Source of the DNA: Colwellia psychrerythraea
Lineage (GTDB): Bacteria; Pseudomonadota; Gammaproteobacteria; Enterobacterales; Alteromonadaceae
Assembly (NCBI RefSeq): GCF_000764225.1
Contig: NZ_JQED01000029.1
Span: 248,001 to 312,000 of the forward strand
Direction: 5' to 3'
DNA length: 64,000 nucleotides
The position numbers were made by a program, and so were the translations under genes. The notes under the pieces are model-generated. The model ran no database searches, was not told where the DNA came from, and saw only the letters and a list, made by a program, of their open reading frames with translations. Each line of letters begins with the position of its first letter. The first letter of the stretch is position 1. Positions 1-7,353 of the stretch are shown piece by piece.

Positions 1-1237
1 TTAAACCAACATTGGGCACGGTTCCCATGGTTGTTGGATCAAACGCCCCGTGAGTTTTACAAAAGTTAATAATTTCTTGGTAAATTCTTGCAAACGTACT
101 TTCAGGCATCACTGCCTTGGTATCTTTCAATTTTCCATCAGGGCCCCACATTTTGCCGCCAGCTCTAATCATCGCCGGCATTGAGGCATCAACAATAACC
201 TCATTTGGTGTATGTAAGTTTGAAATACCTTTAGCCGAATCGACCATGGCCAATTCAGGACGTTTTTCATAACAAGCATGTAAATCGGCCAAGATTTCTT
301 CGCGCCAAGATTCAGGCAGTTGTTTTACTTTGTCATAAATACTGCTAACACCATCATTGGCATTAACGCCCAGTTTTTCAAAAGTTTCACCGTGTTTAGC
401 AAATAAATCTTTATAATAAACTTTCACTGCATGGCCAAAAACAATTGGATGAGATACTTTCATCATGGTCGCTTTGACATGGAAAGAAAACATCACCCCT
501 GTTTCTCGTGCATCTTCCATTTCTTGTTCTAAAAATTCACAAAGAACCTTTTTGCTCATAAACATGCTGTCAATAATTTCACCTGCTTGCAGTGAGGTTT
601 TTTCCTTCAATACAGTCACAGCACCATCATTTTTAGCGACGAACTCAATTTTTACATCACATGCTTTATCTATGGTCATACATTTTTCACTGGCATAAAA
701 ATCGCCTGAATGCATGTGCGACACATGGGTTCTTGAAGCTTGGCTCCACTTTCCCATAGAATGTGGATTTTTTCTGGCGAAATCTTTCACAGAAGATGGA
801 GCACGTCGGTCTGAGTTACCCTCGCGTAGTACAGGGTTTACGGCACTACCTAAGACTTTTGAATATTTAGCTCCATTCACCTTATCTTCATCTGTTTTTG
901 GTGCTTCCGGATAATCAGGGATTGCATAACCTTGTGATTGCAGTTCACTGATAGCATCTTTTAATTGAGGAATTGAAGCGCTGATATTGGGCAGTTTGAT
1001 GATATTCGTATCAGGATGGTGCGTTAATTCACCTAACTCGGCTAACGCATCAGGAGTTTGTTGCTCTTGGGGTAATATATCGGAAAAAGCAGATAGAATC
1101 CTCGAGGCAAGAGATATATCTTTTAATTCAATATCTATGTCTGCTGATGCTGCAAAAGTTTTGATAATTGGCAGTAACGAGCAGGTCGCTAGCAGTGGTG
1201 CTTCATCGGTATAGGTGTAAATTATTTTTGAACTCAT
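1..1237 (-). CDS. icd: Monomeric NADP-dependent isocitrate dehydrogenase, N-terminal part (runs off the window)
   Basis: Oxidative decarboxylation of isocitrate to 2-oxoglutarate with NADP in the TCA cycle, cytoplasmic. The translation from the ATG at 1235-1237 begins MSSKIIYTYTDEAP and stays open for 412 codons to the window edge. It carries stretches typical of the monomeric (IDH-II, about 740 aa) family: the NPVLREGNSDRRAP segment, the MKVSHPIVFGHAVKVYYK segment, and GTVPNVGL at the edge. It is unlike the dimeric Icd family. About 55% of the protein is present, so the C-terminal part lies outside. Some marine Colwellia carry both IDH types and the monomeric one is often cold-adapted; whether a dimeric copy exists here cannot be seen. 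Confidence 0.93.
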   Translation of the reverse strand, partial: MSSKIIYTYTDEAPLLATCSLLPIIKTFAASADIDIELKDISLASRILSAFSDILPQEQQTPDALAELGELTHHPDTNIIKLPNISASIPQLKDAISELQSQGYAIPDYPEAPKTDEDKVNGAKYSKVLGSAVNPVLREGNSDRRAPSSVKDFARKNPHSMGKWSQASRTHVSHMHSGDFYASEKCMTIDKACDVKIEFVAKNDGAVTVLKEKTSLQAGEIIDSMFMSKKVLCEFLEQEMEDARETGVMFSFHVKATMMKVSHPIVFGHAVKVYYKDLFAKHGETFEKLGVNANDGVSSIYDKVKQLPESWREEILADLHACYEKRPELAMVDSAKGISNLHTPNEVIVDASMPAMIRAGGKMWGPDGKLKDTKAVMPESTFARIYQEIINFCKTHGAFDPTTMGTVPNVGL

Positions 1238-1794
1238 ATTTGTAGCATCCTTTTTATTTAAATTAATTCCAACCGCAACAGTGTTATAACCTACAAGAAA
1301 ACAATGCTAATCCGAACAATCAGAAAAGGCTCATAATGATAGAGCTAGGCTAAACTTTTACCCTAGAAAAACGTTATAAGAAAATATATTTTTAGAAGAT
1401 TTATAAAATCTACTTGAGGAAATGAGTGCCGCTTAAATCTCGCTTTAATTTGGTTTTTAGTGCATAACAATTTAAGAGAACGTAACAACCTCAATGTACT
1501 ACTGTATCGAGTATTGTCTTTTGTTCAAATTAGACAAAAGTCCATTTTTTGTACTATTTTATTACTCAAGACTGGTTTATGAAGGCTTTATCAGTAGTTT
1601 GATAAGTGGAGAGGCATTCTCTTTAACAGATAGTCAAGCTTGGTGTAGACAAAGTAAAGACAATGAAAATACAGTGTCTCAACCAAGCTAATTAAAGGTT
1701 TAAATGATACATATAAAGAAGGCAGTCAACGAGTTCTTGAACTCGATAAAGCATTAACTTCAAGATAGAACTAAAGATACTTAAAACAATAAAA
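1238..1794. other. Intergenic stretch, no convincing gene
   Basis: This 557-base AT-rich gap should hold the icd promoter on the minus strand. An open frame at 1494-1691 has no ribosome binding site or recognisable product. Just after it another frame reads sensibly for about 30 codons (about 1668-1767), which could be a decayed gene remnant, but nothing identifies it. Confidence 0.5.
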
Positions 1795-2127
1795 TTAATT
1801 CTTTATTTTTATCTTATCTCCTAGCTTAAAGCTTCCTTGGGTAATGCGAACATTGATATACTGCGAGTTTGTAACCTCATCAACCAACACTTTACCCACT
1901 TCCTGATATGAATAAAGAGGATCACCTTCAAGCACGCTGTTGGTTGCTAGCAACCTATGAATCTGTAGTTGTTGCCCTTTTACCATTGAACGAGTGGAAT
2001 CGACGTAAACTTTAGCAACCTTGCCTTCAACTTCTACAAGGTCTCCTGATTTCAGCTCACTGGCAGAAGCTATATTCACAACAGAAAACAACCCCAAAGC
2101 AGCTACTTTTAACATACTATTAAACAT
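1795..2127 (-). CDS. Small exported protein of unknown function
   Basis: 110 residues. The N-terminus (MFNSMLKVAALGLFSVVNIASA, then SELKSGD) is a clear Sec signal peptide with an AxA-like cleavage site near residue 22. The mature part of about 88 residues is predicted mostly beta, with alternating charged and hydrophobic residues (GDLVEVEGKVAKVYVDS, then LGDKIKIKN at the end), suggesting a small barrel-like periplasmic protein. I do not recognise the family. An alternative start at residue 5 (MLKVAAL) is possible. No operon partner: flanked by gaps of more than 500 bases on both sides. Confidence 0.6.
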   Translation of the reverse strand: MFNSMLKVAALGLFSVVNIASASELKSGDLVEVEGKVAKVYVDSTRSMVKGQQLQIHRLLATNSVLEGDPLYSYQEVGKVLVDEVTNSQYINVRITQGSFKLGDKIKIKN

Positions 2128-2697
2128 ATTTTTCTCACTATTTATAAAGAGTTAATACTAAACGCCGAAAATCAGTGTTTTCAAATTAGCCTGGCAAATT
2201 GCTGCTATTGAAAATTTTTAATATTCACTAGGTAGGTATTAAATAATTTTAACTAAAAAAGTTATGACTTTTATCGAAGGCAATAACTTATCAATATACC
2301 GGTTGGTACAAGAGGGTGCGGAATGTAGCAAGCAGTTTATTGATGTTCAAGAGGCAATCTAAGTATTGAAAAAGGTTAAAAAAAAATAAAATAGTATGAA
2401 AGATTTATCAGCTTTTTTTTGAGTTTAACTTATTGAATTGCAATAAAATCAGCATTGTCATTTATGGGTAAGATTAGAATTAAATCTTATTATTTGAATA
2501 CTTTTATTATAAGTAACAGAATATTACGAAGGTTTTTTGGCTAGTTATAATGAAAAGATGTAGCAATTAGTGATTACCCTCTTTGTCATAATTTCAAGTA
2601 ATTTGAGTGCGTAGGATTGCCATATTGATTTATCACTGCCCGCATTAACGGCCAATAAAATAACGTCTCTCAGATAATATCGCTTTGCTTAGAGCCG
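2128..2697. other. Intergenic stretch, nothing recognised
   Basis: 570 AT-rich bases between two minus-strand genes. No open frame with a ribosome binding site, no long inverted repeat and no RNA gene that I can recognise. It contains the promoter region of the small exported protein at its left end. Confidence 0.5.
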
Positions 2698-3933
2698 TTA
2701 TAAATTATCAACATTCAAGCTTTGGCACCATACGCTCGCTTTTAAAAATTCTTCTTGTACCAGTGCTTGGTCTAATGAGAATTGTTGTAAGGCATCACTT
2801 AAATTGCCATTGGTAATTAAATTTTCATGGCCCAAGATATAACTAGTCGTTAAATCCAGTAACTGACCAAGTAAGCCCTCATGCTGAACTAAGGCACTCT
2901 CAATTGGCTGTGCTAAAGGCATTGTTTTTACTATTTCAGCCATAGGCATTGACAACATTACCTCAATGGCGCTTAACAATCCGGTAATAAAGGCAAAATC
3001 ACTCACTGATTTAAATACACCTTTATCACTTAAAGCAAACATCATTTTACCTGTGATAAGTGCTTGCTTACATACTTCGTCTGTCGTATCCGACGTAAGT
3101 TTCGATAGTGCTAAAATAGAGACAAACTGCCTTAACTTATCTTCACCTAAATAAGCTGCGGCTTGTTTCAAGGAGGTTATTTCGACTCTTGTACCTGTTG
3201 CAACATTATTAACCATTTTTAATAATCCCACCGTTAAATTAACATCATGACTGATTATTTCAGCCACAGTTTCATAATTAAGGGGATACTTAAATGTTTC
3301 ACTTAATAGTTGTAACATCTGTGATTTTATCGGGGCAAGCGCTTGGCCTTCTATAATTTCAGGCTGATGGTAAAAATATCCTTGAAAATAGTTAAAGCCA
3401 ACTTCTACTAATGTTTGTTTTTGGTTTTTTGTTTCGACCTTTTCAGCAGCGATAACAACGTTAAATAATTTCATTCGAGTGACAGCAGGCGGTAAACGCT
3501 TGGGGTTTATTTTGCCAACATCCACTTTCACTATATCAATATAAGGAAATAACACATCCCAATGTGGCGCTAAATCATACTCGGTTAATGCAATTTTATA
3601 ACCTTTGTTATAATAAAACTTTATAATTTTTAATAGCTTTTTAGTAGGCTTTTCATGTCCAACCAATTCAATAACAATCGTGTCTTTATCAAACATCAAA
3701 GGAAATTTATGAATTAAAGAATGTTCAGTGAAATTAATAAAAGCTAATTTACCCATACTGATCTTTTCAATATCACCATGAATATGGTTTTGAATAATTA
3801 ACTTTGAACTCGCGACATCATGCTCAATATCAGGAAATTTATTATCCAGACTATCTCTAAATAATAATTCATAACCAATAGTTTCAAGTTTTTCATTTAA
3901 AATAGCTTGCCTAGCTATATAAGTATTTTTCAT
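2698..3933 (-). CDS. EAL-HDOD signalling protein with a degenerate EAL domain
   Basis: 411 residues. The N-terminal half is an EAL-like domain (about 1-200) starting TYIARQAILNEKLETIGYEL, the usual opening of the YuxH/CdgJ-type EAL-HDOD family. The C-terminal half (about 205-400) is an HDOD domain with PLNYETVAEIISHDVNL and ITSLKQAAAYLGEDKLRQ. The EAL-like motif reads YELLFR; the canonical metal-binding DDFG is replaced by TEYD, and AEGVET is AAEKVET. By family knowledge this argues against c-di-GMP hydrolysis, so the protein probably acts as a regulator of motility or attachment through protein contacts. Monocistronic; the role is inferred from relatives such as Vibrio CdgJ. Confidence 0.85.
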   Translation of the reverse strand: MKNTYIARQAILNEKLETIGYELLFRDSLDNKFPDIEHDVASSKLIIQNHIHGDIEKISMGKLAFINFTEHSLIHKFPLMFDKDTIVIELVGHEKPTKKLLKIIKFYYNKGYKIALTEYDLAPHWDVLFPYIDIVKVDVGKINPKRLPPAVTRMKLFNVVIAAEKVETKNQKQTLVEVGFNYFQGYFYHQPEIIEGQALAPIKSQMLQLLSETFKYPLNYETVAEIISHDVNLTVGLLKMVNNVATGTRVEITSLKQAAAYLGEDKLRQFVSILALSKLTSDTTDEVCKQALITGKMMFALSDKGVFKSVSDFAFITGLLSAIEVMLSMPMAEIVKTMPLAQPIESALVQHEGLLGQLLDLTTSYILGHENLITNGNLSDALQQFSLDQALVQEEFLKASVWCQSLNVDNL

Positions 3934-4286
3934 TATTATTTTGATTTTAATAAATTACTTTGTAGCCAGATTATCATTATCAAGTAAAAAAGCTAGTCCA
4001 ATATCCCTTCCCCCTTTAACGGTATTTATTAACTTCATATCTGTCGGTACTATTTACATTTAGCTTTTTATTTAACGATGGCAATATACAAGGATATAAA
4101 AACTTATGACTTTATCACTTGGCACCCCATGTCATTCAACCTCAAGGTAACTGATGAGAAAACGAAATACCGATCTATGACCAGAAACCTAATCATGAGA
4201 AGAAATAAAAATTTACATTTACTTTCTTGAAATAATATATTTATCACTCAATATAAATACAAGTAATCAATTATTTTGAGAACTCT
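3934..4286. other. Intergenic stretch between divergent genes
   Basis: 353 bases, very AT-rich, containing the promoters of the minus-strand EAL-HDOD gene and the plus-strand cluster that starts at 4287. I see no gene or clear operator. Confidence 0.4.
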
Positions 4287-4589
4287 GTGTACAAATTTTT
4301 ATTGGCAATAACTTTTCTTTTTATAACCAACTCACATGCTGAGTCCGGTTATGATATTGCTGATAAAACAAAACTAAATGCCTCATACCAATTAGTTTTG
4401 CAAGCATTTACTGACATTGAAATTGACGTAGAGTTTGAATCTGATTTACCAACTTTCTACGTCCTTCGCAATAATCGACCACTTGAGTTTAGTTATATAT
4501 CTAAGTACTCACTCAATAATCACTTGCCTTTATTAAATAATAAACTTCAATATTTACGCCCTAGATCCCCACCTTTTTTCATCATATAA
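4287..4589 (+). CDS. Small exported protein, possibly frameshifted
   Basis: 100 residues from a GTG start preceded by a GAGAA ribosome binding site. The first 18 residues (MYKFLLAITFLFITNSHA) form a signal peptide. The mature part (YQLVLQAFTDIEIDVEF) vaguely resembles the beginning of periplasmic solute-binding-like proteins of Alteromonadales, but I cannot assign it. Oddity: the end (YLRPRSPPFFII) is low-quality, and the +2 frame is open from about 4554 to 4666, reading YALDPHLFSSYKFHNYNYIK and onward. The gene may therefore be a frameshifted or decaying longer protein. Confidence 0.4.
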   Translation: MYKFLLAITFLFITNSHAESGYDIADKTKLNASYQLVLQAFTDIEIDVEFESDLPTFYVLRNNRPLEFSYISKYSLNNHLPLLNNKLQYLRPRSPPFFII

Positions 4590-4664
4590 ATTTCACAACT
4601 ATAATTACATCAAGTCATCTATCGATTTCGATGTAAGTCGCCAATTTTTAGTGGAGATTTTCTT

Positions 4665-5003
4665 ATGATAGTTACAACCACTTTTCGTCATAAAACTCAG
4701 GATTGCAAACTGAAATCCTATGTAAATAAAATTGTAGCAAACCTTAGTTTTTATACTGACTTGATTAACGGTATAAAAGTAACGTTTGAAACTGATAGCT
4801 GTAAAAAAGGCAATGCTAAATGTGGTTGCCATATATCACTACATTTACTGGGTAAAAAAAACATCGATATTAAAGTAATTTCAAGCTATGCAAGAGATGC
4901 ATTCGATCTGGCATTTAATCAGATAAATAACAGGTTAAAAAATTCAGTCAGACATAAAAAATCACCGGCTATTCCTAGTCATTTTTTAGCTCTCCGGAAT
5001 TAA
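4665..5003 (+). CDS. RaiA/HPF-like ribosome-associated protein
   Basis: 112 residues. The arrangement resembles the ribosome hibernation factor fold (HPF/RaiA): an N-terminal strand, a helix (KLKSYVNKIVANLSFYTDLI), strands (GIKVTFETDS; HISLHLLGKKNIDIKVIS), then the helix YARDAFDLAFNQINNRLKNS and a basic RHKK tail. These proteins bind the 30S decoding region and inactivate ribosomes under stress. Similarity is at the level of pattern rather than strong motifs. A small insertion with Cys-x(4)-Cys-x-Cys (KKGNAKCGCH) is unusual. The CBS-domain gene follows after 23 bases, probably in one transcript. The start is the ATG after a GGAGATTTTCTT ribosome binding site. Confidence 0.6.
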   Translation: MIVTTTFRHKTQDCKLKSYVNKIVANLSFYTDLINGIKVTFETDSCKKGNAKCGCHISLHLLGKKNIDIKVISSYARDAFDLAFNQINNRLKNSVRHKKSPAIPSHFLALRN

Positions 5004-5026
5004 TTTTAATATTATTAGAGGTTATT

Positions 5027-5587
5027 ATGAAAAAATTACAATTATTCGATTTAGACTCAATAGACAACATTATCTCACCTGAAGATTTTAATCAGACTTC
5101 TTTAATGTCACCTGCAACCGATATTTTTACTGACTTTAATAAACACAAGGCATTAAGCATTGAAGATGAAACGCCAGCCAGTGAAGCTTTAAAGCTGATG
5201 GTAAAGACTCATGTTCGGATGAAAATTGTGATGTCAAAAGACAATGACTTTATGGGCATCATTAGTACTAAGGAATTAACTGAGCAAAAAATAGTTAGCG
5301 CTATGACCAAAGGAAGTGAACGACATGAGGTATTGGTGAGTGATTTAATGGTGTTAAGAAGTGACTTACATGCCTTTGATTTTAACGAGTTAGAAACAGC
5401 AACGGTTAACGATGTTGTTAGTGCGTTAGAAAATTATGGCTTACGTCATTGCTTAGTTTTAGATAGAGAACATCACCATATTCGAGGTGTGATCTCATCT
5501 AGTGATATCGCAAGAAAGTTACATTTACCGATTGATATTTATTCGAAAACTTCATTCAGCCACATATTTAAGGTTATTCATGGGTAA
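5027..5587 (+). CDS. CBS-domain pair protein
   Basis: 186 residues. Two CBS motifs can be seen: the first about 35-95 (LMSPATDIFTDFN, then MGIISTKELTEQK) and the second about 105-175 (VSDLMVLRSDL, then HHHIRGVISSSDIARKLHLP). Tandem CBS modules usually bind adenine nucleotides and report energy state. No catalytic domain is attached, so this is a stand-alone sensor. Its position directly behind the RaiA/HPF-like gene suggests, as an inference, that it tunes ribosome inactivation or another stress response by adenylate level. Ribosome binding site GAGGTT upstream of the ATG. Confidence 0.8.
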   Translation: MKKLQLFDLDSIDNIISPEDFNQTSLMSPATDIFTDFNKHKALSIEDETPASEALKLMVKTHVRMKIVMSKDNDFMGIISTKELTEQKIVSAMTKGSERHEVLVSDLMVLRSDLHAFDFNELETATVNDVVSALENYGLRHCLVLDREHHHIRGVISSSDIARKLHLPIDIYSKTSFSHIFKVIHG

Positions 5588-5904
5588 TTCTTATCTAACG
5601 TTATTTATTGCCCTTCTAGCTTTCACTCCCTTCAATAGGAGTTAACATCATTTTAAAGTTACAATGAATTATAATGTTCTACAGGGATGTAGTTCATTAA
5701 ATAATGCAGAAACAATACCTTAAGCCACTATTCTCACGACTTTACTTTAAAGAGTTTAGAAACAGCTCATAACTCTCACCACCATCAGTTAATGTTATTC
5801 ATCCATGAAATTTGTTATTTAACCGTATTTAAATACCCCACAATTTATAACCTTGCTATGGTACGTTATAAACTGAAAGATCAACAGAACCGAGGAAAAT
5901 TATA
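5588..5904. other. Intergenic stretch upstream of the amidohydrolase
   Basis: 317 bases without a gene. The right end should contain the promoter of the amidohydrolase; I see no decisive operator or structured RNA. Confidence 0.4.
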
Positions 5905-7206
5905 ATGTCCCTGAAGAAAGTATCTACGCTGATTGGCTTAACACTCTGCACTATATTCTCAAGTCAAATTACCGCACAAACGCATATAATTCATGCCGGT
6001 AAAGTATTATCAGTACCTGGACAGGCGCCATTAACGAAACAAACTATTGTGATAAAAGATGGCATTATTACCTCAGTGAAGTCAGGTTTTATTTCAGTAA
6101 ATAAAATAGATGAGCAAGCACAGTTAATTGATTTATCTAAGAGCTTTGTTATGCCTGGCCTTATGGATATGCACGTGCATTTAAAAGGTGAGTTAGGTCC
6201 TAAAAATGACAGCGAAAAACTCAGAATGTCTGATGCTGATACATTGGTAAAAAGCGCCTATTTTGCTCAAAAAACCTTGCTGGCCGGTTTTACCACAGTG
6301 CGAGATTTAGGTGGCAGCCCAGAACAAAGCTATGCCTTACGTGATGGTATTGCTAAAGGTTACTTACAAGGTCCAAGGATAATTGCTGCTGGCAGTAATG
6401 TTGCTGTGACAGGTGGTCATGGCGATGTAGATGGCATGAACCCAGCCTTATTAGAAATGCATACCGCTAAAACAGTATGTGATGGTCCTTATGACTGTCG
6501 CCGAGCTACTCGCCACGCGATAAAATTTGGTGCCGACGTAATAAAAATAACCTCTACAGGCGGTGTTTTATCAGATACTGACACTGGTACAGGTCAGCAA
6601 ATGGCAGATGACGAGCTTAGAGAAGTCATTGATACTGCACATGCTTTAGGTAGAAAGGTTGCTAGTCATGCCCATGCCGCAGCGGGCATCAACGCAGCAT
6701 TAAGAGCAGGTGTTGATAGCATTGAACATGGTAGTTATGCCAATGAAGAAAGCATTAAATTGTTCAAGAAAACTGGCGCTTACTTAGTACCTACCTTGAT
6801 GGCTGGCGATACCGTGGTAGCTCTAGCTAAAAATACTAACTTCATGTCACCAGCAATTAGTGCCAAAGCTATTCGAGTCGGTGGCGATATGATCGAAAAC
6901 TTTAAACGTTCGTATAAGGCAGGTGTAAAAATTGCCTATGGGACAGACAGCGGTGTTTCTAAACATGGTGAAAATGCAAGAGAAGCCGTGCTCATGTTTA
7001 ACGCAGGTATGAAAGCTCAAGACATTTTAAAGTCAGCGACTGTTAATGCGGCGGACTTAATTGGTAAGTCTGAGTCGTTAGGTACCCTAGAAACAGGAAA
7101 AATAGCCGATATTATAGCCATGGATAACAGTCCATTAAACGATATGAAAGCCTTACTTGATATTGACTTTGTGATGAAATCTGGTGTTGTCGTTAAACAT
7201 AAGTAA
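5905..7206 (+). CDS. Exported metal-dependent amidohydrolase (imidazolonepropionase/prolidase-like)
   Basis: 433 residues with a signal peptide of about 25 residues (GLTLCTIFSSQITAQ). Amidohydrolase-superfamily metal ligands are visible: HVH at 90-92 after MPGLMDM, the carboxylated-lysine candidate K214 in DVIKITSTGG, H255 in SHAHAAAG, H275 in SIEHG, and D348 in YGTDSG. The C-terminal TLETGKIADIIAMD is the usual end of the small beta domain. Relatives include exported peptidases that cleave Xaa-Pro or Xaa-Arg/Lys dipeptides, so a periplasmic dipeptidase role is likely, but the substrate is not readable. The start follows a GAGGAAAATTATA ribosome binding site. Monocistronic, ending at a bidirectional terminator shared with the TonB receptor gene. 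Confidence 0.85.
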   Translation: MSLKKVSTLIGLTLCTIFSSQITAQTHIIHAGKVLSVPGQAPLTKQTIVIKDGIITSVKSGFISVNKIDEQAQLIDLSKSFVMPGLMDMHVHLKGELGPKNDSEKLRMSDADTLVKSAYFAQKTLLAGFTTVRDLGGSPEQSYALRDGIAKGYLQGPRIIAAGSNVAVTGGHGDVDGMNPALLEMHTAKTVCDGPYDCRRATRHAIKFGADVIKITSTGGVLSDTDTGTGQQMADDELREVIDTAHALGRKVASHAHAAAGINAALRAGVDSIEHGSYANEESIKLFKKTGAYLVPTLMAGDTVVALAKNTNFMSPAISAKAIRVGGDMIENFKRSYKAGVKIAYGTDSGVSKHGENAREAVLMFNAGMKAQDILKSATVNAADLIGKSESLGTLETGKIADIIAMDNSPLNDMKALLDIDFVMKSGVVVKHK

Positions 7207-7278
7207 ATTCATTAGCGCTTTCTTACTTCAGTATAAAAGTCACAGAATCAAAAACACTCAAAGTTATAAATAATATAA

Positions 7279-7313
7279 AAAAGCCAACAGTCTTCAATGA
7301 GTTATTGGCTTTT
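7279..7313. terminator. Bidirectional rho-independent terminator
   Basis: Inverted repeat AAAAGCCAA (7279-7287) and TTGGCTTTT (7305-7313), flanked by A-rich and T-rich bases, between the convergent amidohydrolase and TonB receptor genes. It can serve both strands. Confidence 0.7.
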
Positions 7314-7353
7314 AACCATCAATAAAAGCATAAATACACTATTAAGTTAGCAC

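Noticed and set aside
1494..1691. 65-codon open frame in the icd upstream gap
   Set aside because: No ribosome binding site, no recognisable product and biased hydrophobic content; kept only as a possible remnant.
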